Assembly: GCF_024199795.1 (NCBI RefSeq)
Contig: NZ_JANADK010000001.1
Coordinates: 682,001-746,000 of the forward strand
Source: Bradyrhizobium sp. CCGB01
Lineage (GTDB): Bacteria > Pseudomonadota > Alphaproteobacteria > Rhizobiales > Xanthobacteraceae
Reading direction: 5' to 3'
DNA length: 64,000 nt
Positions 8,500 through 18,003 of the stretch are shown here, one piece after another (the stretch's first letter is position 1; each line of letters opens with the position of its first letter). Under the pieces are notes generated by a model, which was not told where the DNA came from, searched no databases, and saw nothing but the letters and a program-made list of their open reading frames with translations. Both the position numbers and the translations under genes were made by a program.

Positions 8500-9390
8500 A
8501 TGGCGACGATCCGGGCTCTGCGGACATTCCTATGCGTAGCGCAGTACGGCAGCTTCGCCGCTGCAGCGGAGAAGGTGGGCCTCACGCCGGCGGGTGTCAG
8601 CCAACAGATGCGCCTGCTGGAGGATTCGCTCGGCCATCAACTGTTTGATCGAATTGGCAAGAAGCTCTCGCTCAATGAACGCGGCCTGAGATTCCTTCCG
8701 CGGGCCCGCCAGCTGATTGATCAGTTTGACGAGCTCATCACGAGTTCGGACGACGCGGACGATCCGGTCGGTACGATCAATGCCGAGGCGATCGCGTCCT
8801 GCATGAGCTTGCTGGTGAAGGCCACTTTGCACGCGCGAAAGCGATTTCGCCGTCTCACGATCAGGCCTGCGGTTGGCTATTCTACCGATCTTAGCGCCCG
8901 CGTGGAGGCTGGTCAGTCTGATGCAGCCGTCGCAGTCAGGAGTCCGCGCCCGATAGCAGCAGGGACGCTCTGGACGACGCTCTACCTCGAGCCGTTCGTC
9001 TTCATCGCGAACAGACAATCGACGGAGGGCCTCGACAGGGAGCGCCTGATGCACGAGCGCCTGTTCTTGCGCCCTTCGCTCACCACGCATACCGGAGCAT
9101 CGCTCGACAGGTTCTTGAAGGACAAGAGAATCACTTTCGGCGAGAGTCTCGAAATGCAGTTGTCGCGCACATTGGTCGAATTGGTCGAGCAGGACGCCGG
9201 GGTGACGATCGTGCCGCTCGGCCGATTCTCCTCCTGGGAGGAGAATCCCAGGCTCAGAATCGAGCATCTCGGCTTTCCTGACGGGAGGCGGGAAATCGGC
9301 TTCATGGAAAGCGAGCGGAAGCGGCAACTGACGAGCCAATTGCGCCAGCTGCTGATTGAACTGTGCAGCGAGCAACCTTTACCGGGATGA
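8500..9390 (+). CDS. LysR-family transcriptional regulator of the divergent ABC/GGT operon
   Basis: This 296-residue LysR protein has its helix-turn-helix in the first 60 residues (TFLCVAQYGSFAAAAEKVGL, then TPAGVSQQMRLLEDSLG and LFDRIGKKLSLNERG). The effector-binding domain follows. It is transcribed away from the peptide-type ABC operon, with only about 100 bases between them and a palindrome in the gap. By the usual LysR arrangement it probably regulates that operon and itself. The effector is unknown and is likely a substrate or product of the pathway. No other regulator lies nearby on this side. Confidence 0.9.
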   Translation: MATIRALRTFLCVAQYGSFAAAAEKVGLTPAGVSQQMRLLEDSLGHQLFDRIGKKLSLNERGLRFLPRARQLIDQFDELITSSDDADDPVGTINAEAIASCMSLLVKATLHARKRFRRLTIRPAVGYSTDLSARVEAGQSDAAVAVRSPRPIAAGTLWTTLYLEPFVFIANRQSTEGLDRERLMHERLFLRPSLTTHTGASLDRFLKDKRITFGESLEMQLSRTLVELVEQDAGVTIVPLGRFSSWEENPRLRIEHLGFPDGRREIGFMESERKRQLTSQLRQLLIELCSEQPLPG

Positions 9391-9594
9391 ACGATATCGA
9401 CATGTTGCGTCGAACGGCGCCAGAGGACTGGACATCGATCAGGCTGTGCAGGCGACGCCATCCGCCGAATGGGCTTTTGTCCGTGATGGAAACCCCATTC
9501 CGCACGTAGCTCGAACGGTAGGTTTTGGTCGGGGAAAGTCGAAAATCCTTTATCTTTCAACGGGGATTAACTGACACTCTCTCCGCCACTGGCC

Positions 9595-10548
9595 TCATCC
9601 CACCAATTTCCACGTCCCATCCCCCGCGCGCTTCAGCGCAGGGTCGCTCACGCGCACATGCTCCGCCAGGAAATCGATGAACGCGCGCACGCGGGCGGGC
9701 AGGGGCGCGGTGTGGCCGACATAGACGGCGTGGATGTCTTCGCGGTCGCCGGGATTGTAGCCTTGCAGCACCGGGACAAGGCGACCGGCTTCGATGTCGG
9801 GGCCGATGTGGAAGAGGGCGAGGCGAGCGAGACCGACGCCGCCGAGTGCGAGGCGACGAGCGATTTCGCCGTCGCTGGCGCGCGCCACAAGCGGTGGCAC
9901 CGCTTCCTCGGTGCGGTCTCCCCGGCGAAACGGCCAGCCGCCGCGGATACGCGGAAATGTCCAGCCGATGCCGCGATGCTCCGCGAGATTCGTCGGGTTT
10001 TTCGGGGTGCCAAAGCGCGTCAGATAATCGGGTGTGCCGACGATGACCATGCGGCTGGTGCCGAGCTTCCGCGCGATCAGACGCGAGGTTTTCAGAGGTC
10101 CGACGCGGATGGCGACGTCGGCGCGCTCCTGCATCAGGTCGATCAGCGTGTCGGTCAGCACGAGATCGAGCGTGACGTCGGGATGCCGTTCGAGAAAGCG
10201 CGGGATCAGCGGCATCACATGCAGCATGCCGAAGGGGATGTTGCAGTTGACCGTGAGCCGGCCGCGCGGCGTCGCGCCTGAGGCTGCCTCGCGCTCGGCC
10301 TCTTCCATCTCGCCGAGGATGCGCAACGAGCGCTGGTAGAAGGCCTGGCCTTCCTCGGTCAGCGTGAGCTTGCGCGTGGTGCGGTTGATCAGCCGCGAGC
10401 CAAGCCGCGTCTCCAGCCGCGAGATCAGCTTGCTGACGCCTGACGGCGTCAGCCGCAGTTTTCGCGCGGCCTGCGTGAAGCCGCCGAAATCGACGACGCG
10501 GACGAAAACCTCCATCTCGGCGGAGCGGTTGGTGTCGAAACGGGCCAT
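9595..10548 (-). CDS. LysR-family transcriptional regulator (second)
   Basis: This 317-residue LysR protein is of the CrgA/DsdC-like branch. The helix-turn-helix reads FVRVVDFGGFTQAARKLRLT and SGVSKLISRLETRLGSRLI. The substrate-binding domain contains RGRLTVNCNIPFGMLHVMPL and the DVAIRVGPL stretch that is common in this branch. It is divergent from the MFS transporter gene with about 100 bases between the starts, so it likely controls that exporter (inference from layout). The 204 bases between this gene and the first LysR gene hold nothing I can identify. Confidence 0.9.
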   Translation of the reverse strand: MARFDTNRSAEMEVFVRVVDFGGFTQAARKLRLTPSGVSKLISRLETRLGSRLINRTTRKLTLTEEGQAFYQRSLRILGEMEEAEREAASGATPRGRLTVNCNIPFGMLHVMPLIPRFLERHPDVTLDLVLTDTLIDLMQERADVAIRVGPLKTSRLIARKLGTSRMVIVGTPDYLTRFGTPKNPTNLAEHRGIGWTFPRIRGGWPFRRGDRTEEAVPPLVARASDGEIARRLALGGVGLARLALFHIGPDIEAGRLVPVLQGYNPGDREDIHAVYVGHTAPLPARVRAFIDFLAEHVRVSDPALKRAGDGTWKLVG

Positions 10549-10646
10549 GTTGAATTCACGTCACAAATGATTGGATTGCGGACATTCTAATGGATTTGCT
10601 GCGGTGCGGCTATCTCCGTGGCTCGTCTCATCCTTCGGAGCCACGC

Positions 10647-11828
10647 ATGCCTCTCGCCGTCCTCGCGCTCACCGCCGGTGCCTTTGGCATCGGCACCACC
10701 GAATTCATCATCATGGGCCTGCTGCTCCAGGTCGCCGCCGACATGCATGTCTCCGTGCCGGTCGCGGGCCTGCTGATCTCCGGCTATGCGCTCGGCGTGT
10801 TCGTCGGAGCCCCGGTGCTGACGCTCGCGACGCGGCGAATGCCGCGGAAGACGGTTCTTCTCGCCCTGATGGCGATCTTCACGCTCGGCAATGCGGCTTG
10901 CGCGCTGGCCCCGAACTACGAACTGCTGATGGCGGCACGGGTGCTGACCTCGCTCGCCCACGGCACGTTCTTCGGCGTCGGCTCGGTGGTGGCGACCAGC
11001 CTCGTCGTCGAGGACAAGCGCGCCTCGGCCATCGCGACCATGTTCATCGGTCTGACCGTCGCGACGCTGCTGGGCGTGCCCTTCGGCGCCTGGTTCGGCC
11101 TGATGCTCGGCTGGCGTGCCGCGTTCTGGGCGGTGACGGTGATCGGCGTGGTCGCATTCGCGGTCGTCGCGGCGCTCGTGCCCGGCCATGTCGGCAATGG
11201 CGACAAGCCGATCTCGCTTGCCGAGGAGGTCGCGGTGCTGGGCCGTCCGCAGGTGCTGCTCGGCCTTGCCATGACGGTGTTCGGCTTTGCAGGCCTGTTC
11301 GTCGTCTTCACCTATATCCAGCCGATCCTGACCCGCTTCACCGGGTTTTCGGAAGCGGCGGTATCGCCGATCCTGCTGGTGTTCGGCGCGGGCCTTGCGA
11401 TCGGCAACGTCGCCGGCGGCAAGCTCGCCGACCGCGGCCTTGCGCGCGCCCTGATCGGCACGCTCGCTGCGCTCGCCATCGTGCTGCTGGGCCTTGCCGC
11501 CGTGCTCTCGGTCAAGATCGCGGCCATCGTGCTGATCCTGCTGCTCGGCATCGCCGCCTTTGCGACGGTCGCGCCGCTTCAGCTGCGCGTGCTGGAGGCG
11601 GCCGGGCCCAGCGGCCGCACGCTGGCCTCCAGCCTGAACATCGCCGCGTTCAACCTCGGCAACGCGCTCGGCGCCTGGGCCGGCGGCGTCACCATCGATC
11701 GCGGGCTCGGTCTCTCCGCGCTGCCTCTGGTCGCCGCCGGCATCACGGCCGTCGGTCTCATGCTCGCGCTGTGGAGCTTTCAGCTCGACCGCAGGCAGGT
11801 GACCCTCGCGGCGTGCCCGGCGGAATGA
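10647..11828 (+). CDS. MFS transporter, DHA1/AraJ-YdhP type
   Basis: This 393-residue major facilitator protein has about 12 hydrophobic segments. It begins MPLAVLALTAGAFGIGTTEF, the typical N terminus of the AraJ/YdhP group of sugar or drug effluxers. A loop motif between helices 2 and 3 reads LATRRMPRKTVLL. The ATG at 10647 has GGAG 6 bases before it, whereas the upstream ATG at 10590 has no such site and would add a hydrophilic tail. The substrate is unknown. It lies divergent to a LysR gene and convergent with the amidohydrolase gene, with a strong hairpin between. Confidence 0.88.
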   Translation: MPLAVLALTAGAFGIGTTEFIIMGLLLQVAADMHVSVPVAGLLISGYALGVFVGAPVLTLATRRMPRKTVLLALMAIFTLGNAACALAPNYELLMAARVLTSLAHGTFFGVGSVVATSLVVEDKRASAIATMFIGLTVATLLGVPFGAWFGLMLGWRAAFWAVTVIGVVAFAVVAALVPGHVGNGDKPISLAEEVAVLGRPQVLLGLAMTVFGFAGLFVVFTYIQPILTRFTGFSEAAVSPILLVFGAGLAIGNVAGGKLADRGLARALIGTLAALAIVLLGLAAVLSVKIAAIVLILLLGIAAFATVAPLQLRVLEAAGPSGRTLASSLNIAAFNLGNALGAWAGGVTIDRGLGLSALPLVAAGITAVGLMLALWSFQLDRRQVTLAACPAE

Positions 11829-11842
11829 AACGGCGATGACGA

Positions 11843-11878
11843 CGGCGATCGCGGCTCAATAAAAAGCCGCGATCGCCG
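11843..11878. terminator. Perfect 14-bp hairpin between convergent genes
   Basis: CGGCGATCGCGGCT and AGCCGCGATCGCCG pair perfectly with an 8-base loop. It begins 15 bases after the MFS stop and its right arm lies inside the last codons of the convergent amidohydrolase gene. There is no long U-tract on either strand, so termination is inferred from the position and stem strength. Confidence 0.6.
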
Positions 11879-13466
11879 TTGCGATTCCAGCCGGGAGATT
11901 CGTCTCGCTCTTCAGCATGTCCAGGAAGGCGGGATCGCCCGCTACCGTCAGGCCATCCAGCTTGATGGGATGCAGCGGCTCGGTCGCCGCTGTGACGGCC
12001 TGCAAATCGGGGCCGGTTCTGACGCCGTTATATTCGAGCCGCGGGCGCAATTGGACATTGTTGCCGAACTGCTCGTCCAGCGCGAGACGCCATCCGGTCC
12101 GCGAGACCGTTCCACTGGCGATCGCCGCTGACATGGCGAGGCTATGCGGTTGCAGCGTGCCGAGTTGGCCGAGCGCGGTGCGGAGCCGACTGGTCGCTTC
12201 CGCCAGCGTGATCTTCTCGATTTCCGGATCCTGGTCGGGCGAAGAGAAATCGATCACCCGTGCGCTGCTGCCGATCTTGAGCGCCTCGCCGCTTCCGCCC
12301 GCCAGCTGCATGGCCCTCTTCATTCCATAGCGCGGCCGTCCGCCGATCGTGACCAGGACGATATCCTGCTCGCGCGATTTGATCAGGTGGCCGTAGGGCT
12401 CGCCGGTCACGCCCTTCACGACCAGAAGATCGGCGAGCTTGCCCTTGGCGATCGTCCCCAGCCCTGCGTCCCACTTCAGGATCGCAGCCGGATTGCGCGT
12501 CGCCATCGAGACGATGGCGTAGTCGCTGAAGCCGAGGTTGAAATGCGCGGAGACGACCTTCGCTGCCTTCAGCTCGCCGAGCAGGTTCTTGCTGCCCGAG
12601 GGCGACCAGTCAGAGCCGAGCGCGATGGTGAGGCCGGCCGTGCGTGCTGCCACGACGTCGGTCGTTTTCCCGTAGAGCAGCAGATTGCTCAGCGGGGACC
12701 AGACCACCTTGGCCTGATTTTGGGCCATCGTTCCGAAGTCGGTCGCATCGAGCGCCGTGCAATGAATGCCGGCCAGCGATGGTTCGATCGCCCAATCGCC
12801 TGCGGGATTGCGCAAAGCGAGAAAGTGGCTGTGCGCACTGGTATCGACGCCTTCGCTCAGATGCAGCAGGAAGCACGTCGACGATTTGAGCTCGTTGTCG
12901 AACTTCGCCCAATCCTCCGCATCGATATCGGGGATCTTCGAGTGGGCCCGCGGAAGATCGGGAGGGCTCCCGATCTCGGCGGCGCGCAGCGCTCCCTTGT
13001 AGTATTTGTGGATCGTGCCGCTCCAGTTCGACAGCGTGATCCCCTGGCTGGTCGTCGTGCCCGCGACCATGCACTTGGCTTCGACATAGCGGACCAGCGC
13101 CGGCAGCAGCGAGCCGTCGTCGGCCAGCGCAATCGCGCTCATGGGGCCGGTCACGGACGTCTTGTACGATCTGGCGTTCTGCCACTGGTCGCGATTGCGG
13201 TAGAGCTGCGGCACGCTCCAGAGCGGCAGGATGTTGTAGCTCAAATGATTGTGCAGCTCGATCAGGCCGGGATAGATGGTGCCGCCGGTCATGACCGGAT
13301 CGACGGCCTCGAAGCCTGCCGGGGCGGGCTGTCCCTTGGGCACGATCGCGGCGATGCGATCGTCTTCGATGAAGATCGTTCCGCTCTTGATGACGTCGCC
13401 CTCAGTGGCCATCGTCACGATCCGCCCGTTCAGCGCCCAGCGCGTCGGGGTCGCGGCCGGGCTCAT
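11856..13466 (-). CDS. Amidohydrolase of the nucleobase/triazine deaminase clan
   Basis: This 536-residue metal-dependent hydrolase (COG0402-like) has the metal-binding pair H72-N-H74 in [10 protein letters not shown]. Further on are [11 protein letters not shown] (a histidine ligand region), [13 protein letters not shown] and [12 protein letters not shown] with the catalytic aspartate. The last ~130 residues after the TIM-barrel part are less typical. There is no signal peptide. The start overlaps the stop of the glycosylase-fold gene (ATGA). Relatives act on guanine, cytosine, triazines or hydantoin-like rings, but the substrate here is unknown. The last codons form half of a strong hairpin. 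Confidence 0.82.
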   Translation of the reverse strand: MSPAATPTRWALNGRIVTMATEGDVIKSGTIFIEDDRIAAIVPKGQPAPAGFEAVDPVMTGGTIYPGLIELHNHLSYNILPLWSVPQLYRNRDQWQNARSYKTSVTGPMSAIALADDGSLLPALVRYVEAKCMVAGTTTSQGITLSNWSGTIHKYYKGALRAAEIGSPPDLPRAHSKIPDIDAEDWAKFDNELKSSTCFLLHLSEGVDTSAHSHFLALRNPAGDWAIEPSLAGIHCTALDATDFGTMAQNQAKVVWSPLSNLLLYGKTTDVVAARTAGLTIALGSDWSPSGSKNLLGELKAAKVVSAHFNLGFSDYAIVSMATRNPAAILKWDAGLGTIAKGKLADLLVVKGVTGEPYGHLIKSREQDIVLVTIGGRPRYGMKRAMQLAGGSGEALKIGSSARVIDFSSPDQDPEIEKITLAEATSRLRTALGQLGTLQPHSLAMSAAIASGTVSRTGWRLALDEQFGNNVQLRPRLEYNGVRTGPDLQAVTAATEPLHPIKLDGLTVAGDPAFLDMLKSETNLPAGIATAIAAFY

Positions 13467-14281
13467 GGGATCACCCCGTCGGGAACGGTGATCGCGATCG
13501 TGCGTCGCTTGGCTGCCGCGTCAGCGCCCTGGCGCGTGGCCCACGGCGTGTCCCCGCACATCCAGGCCGGTAGTCCCGCGGGAAGATCCTTTGCGATGAT
13601 GTCGATGAGTTCGGTCGGCTTGAAGGTGTCGCCATACGGCACGAGTGTGGTCGGTATGTCGGGATGCAGGAGCGCAGGTGCGAGGGCTGCGAGCGCGGCA
13701 TTCCACTTGGTCAGCATGATCTTGGTGTTCGCAGCCCGTGTCGCGTTATCACTGGCGGAACTTTCCGGCCAGGTCGGGTGCGTGATGTGCTGATAGGCGA
13801 GGGTCTTGAAGGCTGCGCCATCGGCAGTCTTGAGCCAGGCTTTCCAGGCCTCGTCCGCAAGGCCGCCAAGCGAGACCACGGCCTCGATGTTGCCGGGCGC
13901 GAGCACGGCCTTGAACCATTTGTTGCGGTAGTCGACGATGCCGGGCTCGTTCTTGTGCTTGTTGCCGCCGCTCTGTCCATAGACGCTGTACAGGAAGGTG
14001 TTCACCATCACGTAGCTCCGCGTGATGCCGAGCTTTGCGAGAAAGCCCTGGGCCCGGCGGCCCGCGGTGCCGACCAGGATGCGGCGCACGATGGTCTCGT
14101 GCTGGGCGGGATCCTGACCGACGACGAGCACGCGCGCCGATCCGTCGAGCCGGCCACGGTGAAAGATCGGTCCCCATTCGATCCGAAAATCATCTGGATC
14201 GTACGCTTCAGCGCCCGGGTAGCCGGCGCACAAGTCGCGAAATGGTTGCTGGTCGTATCCGCTGTCGAATTCCACGAGCAT
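13463..14281 (-). CDS. Uracil-DNA glycosylase superfamily protein
   Basis: This 272-residue protein carries a uracil-DNA-glycosylase-type motif 1, [12 protein letters not shown] (residues 51-62), followed by [18 protein letters not shown], as in this fold. A motif-2-like HITHPTWP lies at about residues 165-172. The GQDP resembles family 1 (GQDPYH) but the Tyr is Ala, and the E after it resembles the other families. This is therefore a divergent member and excision activity is not assured. It is the first gene of a two-gene operon with the amidohydrolase. Its promoter should lie in 14282-14536, shared with the divergent amidase gene. Confidence 0.75.
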   Translation of the reverse strand: MLVEFDSGYDQQPFRDLCAGYPGAEAYDPDDFRIEWGPIFHRGRLDGSARVLVVGQDPAQHETIVRRILVGTAGRRAQGFLAKLGITRSYVMVNTFLYSVYGQSGGNKHKNEPGIVDYRNKWFKAVLAPGNIEAVVSLGGLADEAWKAWLKTADGAAFKTLAYQHITHPTWPESSASDNATRAANTKIMLTKWNAALAALAPALLHPDIPTTLVPYGDTFKPTELIDIIAKDLPAGLPAWMCGDTPWATRQGADAAAKRRTIAITVPDGVIP

Positions 14282-14536
14282 CGCAAATGCTCCGATGTAT
14301 CGGTGTCAAACTGGCTGCGTCAAAAAAGCCAGTCACCATGCCGCAATCTTGGCGGTCGTTTGTTGCGTCATTCAACCACTATGTGGGTCAAGGGAGGGGC
14401 CCCAAAGGTTCATGAGCTTCTCTTGATCCGCTTGGGGCTGTGACAGAGCGCCGCGACAATGCGCCATGCAGAAACGCGCCTGTACACGGTCCCGTGACCT
14501 CCATAACCTCCGCGGCGCAAATTCAGGAGATGCGGC

Positions 14537-16147
14537 GTGGCGAAGAAGACGGCGACCAAGAAGAAAACTGGTTCGAAGCAGGCAGCGAAGACCTCGAGCA
14601 AGACGAGCACCGCCCGCAAGGCGGCCGTCGCAAAGGCGGCCAGGAAGGCAGTCAGCAAGACAGCCAAAAAGACAGCCAACAAGGCAGTCAAGACGCCGGC
14701 ACCGCGCAAGCCGGCCGCGGCCCGCCGGCCGAAGGGCCCGGCCTGGCAATGGTCGGCAGTCGAGACCGCCGCTGCGATCCGTTCCGGCGCAATCTCCGCC
14801 GTCGAGACCGTCGAAGTGCATCTCGAACGGATGCGCGCGGTCAATCCGAAGCTGAACGCGGTCGTCGTCGATCTCTCGGAAGAAGCGCTCGCTGCGGCGC
14901 ATGCCGCCGACAAGCAGCGGTCCAGGGGCGGCGAGCTCGGCCTCCTGCACGGCGTGCCCATCACCATCAAGGAGAACGTCGATTACGAGGGCCGGCCAAA
15001 TTTCAACGGCGTGCCCGCCAACAAGGACCTCGTCGCGCCGTCGGATTCGCCTGTTGTCCGCAACCTGAAGAAGGCCGGAGCGATCGTCATCGGTCTCACC
15101 AACACGCCCGAATTCTCGTTTCGCGGCTTCACCGACAATCCCCTGCACGGGCTGACGCTCAATCCCTGGGATCCCAACATCACCTGCGGCGGCTCCTCGG
15201 GCGGTGCGGGGTCGGCGGTCGCCGCCGGCATCGGCACCATCGCCCATGGCAACGATATCGGCGGCTCGCTGCGCTGGCCGGCGCATTGCAATGGCGTTGC
15301 CACGATCAAGCCGACGCAGGGCCGCATCCCGGCCTTCAACGGAAGCGCAACGGCCGAGCGGCCGATGCTGGCGCATCTGATGTCGGCGCAGGGCCCGCTC
15401 GCCCGCCATGTCGGCGACGTCCGCCTCGCGCTGGAAGTGATGAGCCAGCGCGATCCGCGCGATCCCTGGTGGGTGCCGGCGCCGCTGGCCGGGCCGAAGC
15501 CGAAAGGGCCGATCAAGGTCGCGCTGGCCAAGATCCCGGAGGACATGGACGTCGATCCGTCTGTGCACGCGGCACTGCGCCAGGCCGCCGATCATCTCGA
15601 ACGCTCCGGCTATCGCGTGACCGAGGTCGATGTCCCCGACATCAACGGTGTCTGGCAGACCTGGTGCGACATCATCACCAACGAGACCGTGGTGATGCAG
15701 GAAGCCGGCATGCTGAAGGTGACTTCGGAAGACTTCCACAAGGCGTGGGGCGGCATGAAGGCCAAGGCCGGCGTGCTCGACCTGCCGGCCTGGATGCGCG
15801 CCACCGCCGCACGCAATGGCCATATCCGCGCCTGGCAATTGTTCTTCGAGGAATACCCGGTGGTGCTGGCGCCGACCACGGTGAAGCCGACGCCGGGGCC
15901 GCGCGACGACACCGTCAGCGCCGAGCGCGTGCAGGAAATCTTCTGGGGCGAGATCCGCTTCATCTCCGCCATCAACGTATTGGGCCTGCCCGGCGCGGTG
16001 GTGCCGGTGACCCTGCATGACGGCAAGCCGATCGGCGTGCAGCTCATCGCGGGACGCTATCGCGAGGACCTCGCGCTCGATGCGGCGGCCGCGATCGAGA
16101 AGCGTGCCGGTGTGCTCACCCATCGGCTCTGGGAGGCGATGGCCTGA
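14537..16147 (+). CDS. Amidase with histone-H1-like basic N-terminal tail
   Basis: This 536-residue amidase-signature hydrolase has the Lys/cis-Ser/Ser triad in place: K145 (ITIKEN), S220 (CGGSSGG) and S244 (NDIGGSLRWP). Residues 1-66 form a separate tail of Lys, Ala, Thr, Ser, Pro and Arg, with 18 Lys and 5 Arg and no acidic residue, like bacterial histone H1-like proteins. The tail is read from a GTG at 14537 with AGGAG 7 bases before it. No in-frame start with a better site lies near the amidase domain, so the tail seems real. The natural amide substrate is unknown. It stands alone and ends at a strong terminator hairpin. Confidence 0.9.
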   Translation: MAKKTATKKKTGSKQAAKTSSKTSTARKAAVAKAARKAVSKTAKKTANKAVKTPAPRKPAAARRPKGPAWQWSAVETAAAIRSGAISAVETVEVHLERMRAVNPKLNAVVVDLSEEALAAAHAADKQRSRGGELGLLHGVPITIKENVDYEGRPNFNGVPANKDLVAPSDSPVVRNLKKAGAIVIGLTNTPEFSFRGFTDNPLHGLTLNPWDPNITCGGSSGGAGSAVAAGIGTIAHGNDIGGSLRWPAHCNGVATIKPTQGRIPAFNGSATAERPMLAHLMSAQGPLARHVGDVRLALEVMSQRDPRDPWWVPAPLAGPKPKGPIKVALAKIPEDMDVDPSVHAALRQAADHLERSGYRVTEVDVPDINGVWQTWCDIITNETVVMQEAGMLKVTSEDFHKAWGGMKAKAGVLDLPAWMRATAARNGHIRAWQLFFEEYPVVLAPTTVKPTPGPRDDTVSAERVQEIFWGEIRFISAINVLGLPGAVVPVTLHDGKPIGVQLIAGRYREDLALDAAAAIEKRAGVLTHRLWEAMA

Positions 16148-16195
16148 ACCCGCGGCCAAAGCGCTTGGCGTCAAGAAAACGCGCCGACAAATGAG

Positions 16196-16224
16196 GCTCC
16201 GTTCCGATTTCATCGGAACGGAGC
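16196..16224. terminator. Bidirectional terminator hairpin
   Basis: GCTCCGTTCCGAT and ATCGGAACGGAGC form a perfect 13-bp stem with a 3-base loop, between the ends of the convergent amidase and Tad-type genes. No U-tract follows. Confidence 0.7.
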
Positions 16225-16230
16225 TGATGG

Positions 16231-17529
16231 CTAGTTCGTCAGATGCGAGGCGGCGATCGCCTTCTGGAACAGCGCGTTCAGCGCGTCGCTGATGCTGGCA
16301 TCGCTCGACACCTCGTAATAATAGCCCGACGTCGCGCAAGCCTGCATCTTGGTCCCGATCGAGCTGCGCCATGGCGCGATATAGGTGTTGTACCAGCTGT
16401 TGTTGGTGATCGCGAGATAGGTGGTGTAGAGCACCGCGATCTTGACGCCGCGCGCCTTGATGGTGTCGCAGATCGTGGTCGTGAGCGGCTCCTGGCACCG
16501 CCCTGACGAGCTGATAACCGTCTTGCTGCACGTCGAGGGATAATAGTAGTCGGCGACGCCATCCGAGACGAAGAACAGCCATTTCTGCGGCGACGACGAG
16601 GAGCCGTCGCCGGGTGTCGGGATCGTGCCGTTCATCGACGACAGCGTGCCGTCGAAGTCGGTGCACATGTCGTTGTTGTAGTTGGTGTAGGGGATCGTCA
16701 TCAGGTCGACGCCGGCAACCGCCGTCTTCACCGAGGAGAGGCTCGACGATAGCGCGGATATGGTCGTCAGGCCGATCGAGCTGCAATCGCTGCCCATCGT
16801 GTAGACCGCCATCCGGTACTGGTTGCTGACGAGCTGGCTCGCGGTCGCCGTATCCGTCAGCGACTGCGTTGCGTCACGCACCAGGTCGATCCGCATCTTG
16901 ATCCCCAGCTTCTTGGCGATCGAGTAATAGCTCGAGGTCTGAAGCGTCTTCTTCGAGCTCGACGTATAGGTGTCGTGACAGGCAAAGGCGCAGCTGTCGG
17001 AGGTCGCGTTCTGCAAGGCCGTCATGTCGGCCGTGGTCGCGCCCAACCCCTGCGACGGCGAATTGTCCAGCAGCACGTAGAAGTCGATGTAGGACGGTAG
17101 CGAGGCCGCGGCGCTCGATGTTGCCGAGATCGCGAGCGTCTTGTAGCCCATGATTCCCATGAAATAAGTTGTCACGCTCGACGAGGCCGTTCCGGTGGCG
17201 GTGCGGGTGGTGACGCTGTCGGTCACGGTGATGGTCACGGAGCTCGTCGACAGGCCGAGCGCGGACATCTGTCCGGTGAAGGTGCTCACGGCATCGCTCT
17301 GTGCCGCCGATGCGGTCTTCGTGATCTCGCTCTTGGCGGTGGCGACCAGCACGGCGGTGTCGAGGGCCGCCACCAGCTTCGCTCTTGCCCGCGTCGCGAG
17401 CGAGTAATCGATGGCGGCGCCGACAAAGGACAGCAGTGGCAACAGCGACAGCGCGAAGATGATGACGATGTTGCCACGGCGATCGGTCGCAAAGCGCGAG
17501 AGCAGGCGATGAGCATTCTCGGTGATCAT
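16231..17529 (-). CDS. TadE/TadG-type protein with VWA-like domain
   Basis: This 432-residue protein has an N-terminal cytoplasmic stretch (RFATDRRGNIVIIFALSLLP) leading into one membrane helix, typical of TadG-like Flp-pilus assembly proteins. A Ser/Thr-rich extracytoplasmic region follows, with a von Willebrand A-like domain. The metal-site motif DNSPS fits DxSxS, and FVSDGVADYY lies later. Five or more cysteines are present outside the membrane and may form disulfides. The ATG at 17529 puts the helix close to the N terminus as in relatives; longer starts upstream lack support. No other tad/cpa gene is in the window, so it is an orphan here. Confidence 0.82.
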   Translation of the reverse strand: MITENAHRLLSRFATDRRGNIVIIFALSLLPLLSFVGAAIDYSLATRARAKLVAALDTAVLVATAKSEITKTASAAQSDAVSTFTGQMSALGLSTSSVTITVTDSVTTRTATGTASSSVTTYFMGIMGYKTLAISATSSAAASLPSYIDFYVLLDNSPSQGLGATTADMTALQNATSDSCAFACHDTYTSSSKKTLQTSSYYSIAKKLGIKMRIDLVRDATQSLTDTATASQLVSNQYRMAVYTMGSDCSSIGLTTISALSSSLSSVKTAVAGVDLMTIPYTNYNNDMCTDFDGTLSSMNGTIPTPGDGSSSSPQKWLFFVSDGVADYYYPSTCSKTVISSSGRCQEPLTTTICDTIKARGVKIAVLYTTYLAITNNSWYNTYIAPWRSSIGTKMQACATSGYYYEVSSDASISDALNALFQKAIAASHLTN

Positions 17530-18003
17530 GATCAAACAGGGGGATCCTTCAGCGAAAATCGTATGGTTCCGTAGCATCGCGGAAATTACGCAAGGGTTGA
17601 TCCTGGCGTTAGCGCGCATGTCTGCGCGTTACAGTTCGTGTCGCGGATGTGCCGCAAGCCCCTTGAAGAAAGGCTCTTCGTGCGAGAGCTCTGGTCTGCT
17701 CCGTGGGATCACCGAGGCGATGCGTTACCGGTCTCCGCGCGGCAACGCGTGCGCGCGGATGCCGCGTCGCGCAGGAGTGCGTCGACTTACGGTAAGGCGA
17801 AGACGCGCTGAATGATCATGCGGTCTCCCGCATCGTCACCTCGATGCGTTGCCGCTTCACGCCGTGTTCTGCCACGACGGGCGCAGGCAGGTCATCGCGC
17901 AAGCTGTGCTCACCGGTATCGATTCCTTAACGAAAATTGACTCGAATTTTAGCCAATTCGCCAACAAGCGTTAGGGTTACTTCCTCGATCTCTAGGCGAA
18001 TTA
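17530..18003. other. Intergenic region without genes
   Basis: About 470 bases between the divergent tadG-like gene and the methionine operon. I see no credible gene. Short open frames here lack ribosome-binding sites and have atypical composition. An AT-rich stretch around 17925-17970 probably holds promoter elements for one or both directions, but no clear -35/-10 pair could be assigned. Confidence 0.5.

Noticed and set aside
9356..9574. 72-codon plus-strand frame between the two lysR genes
   Set aside because: It overlaps the end of the first lysR and has no ribosome-binding site or family.
17522..17815. 97-codon plus-strand frame before metY
   Set aside because: It overlaps the start of the tadG-like gene on the other strand and has no supporting signal.
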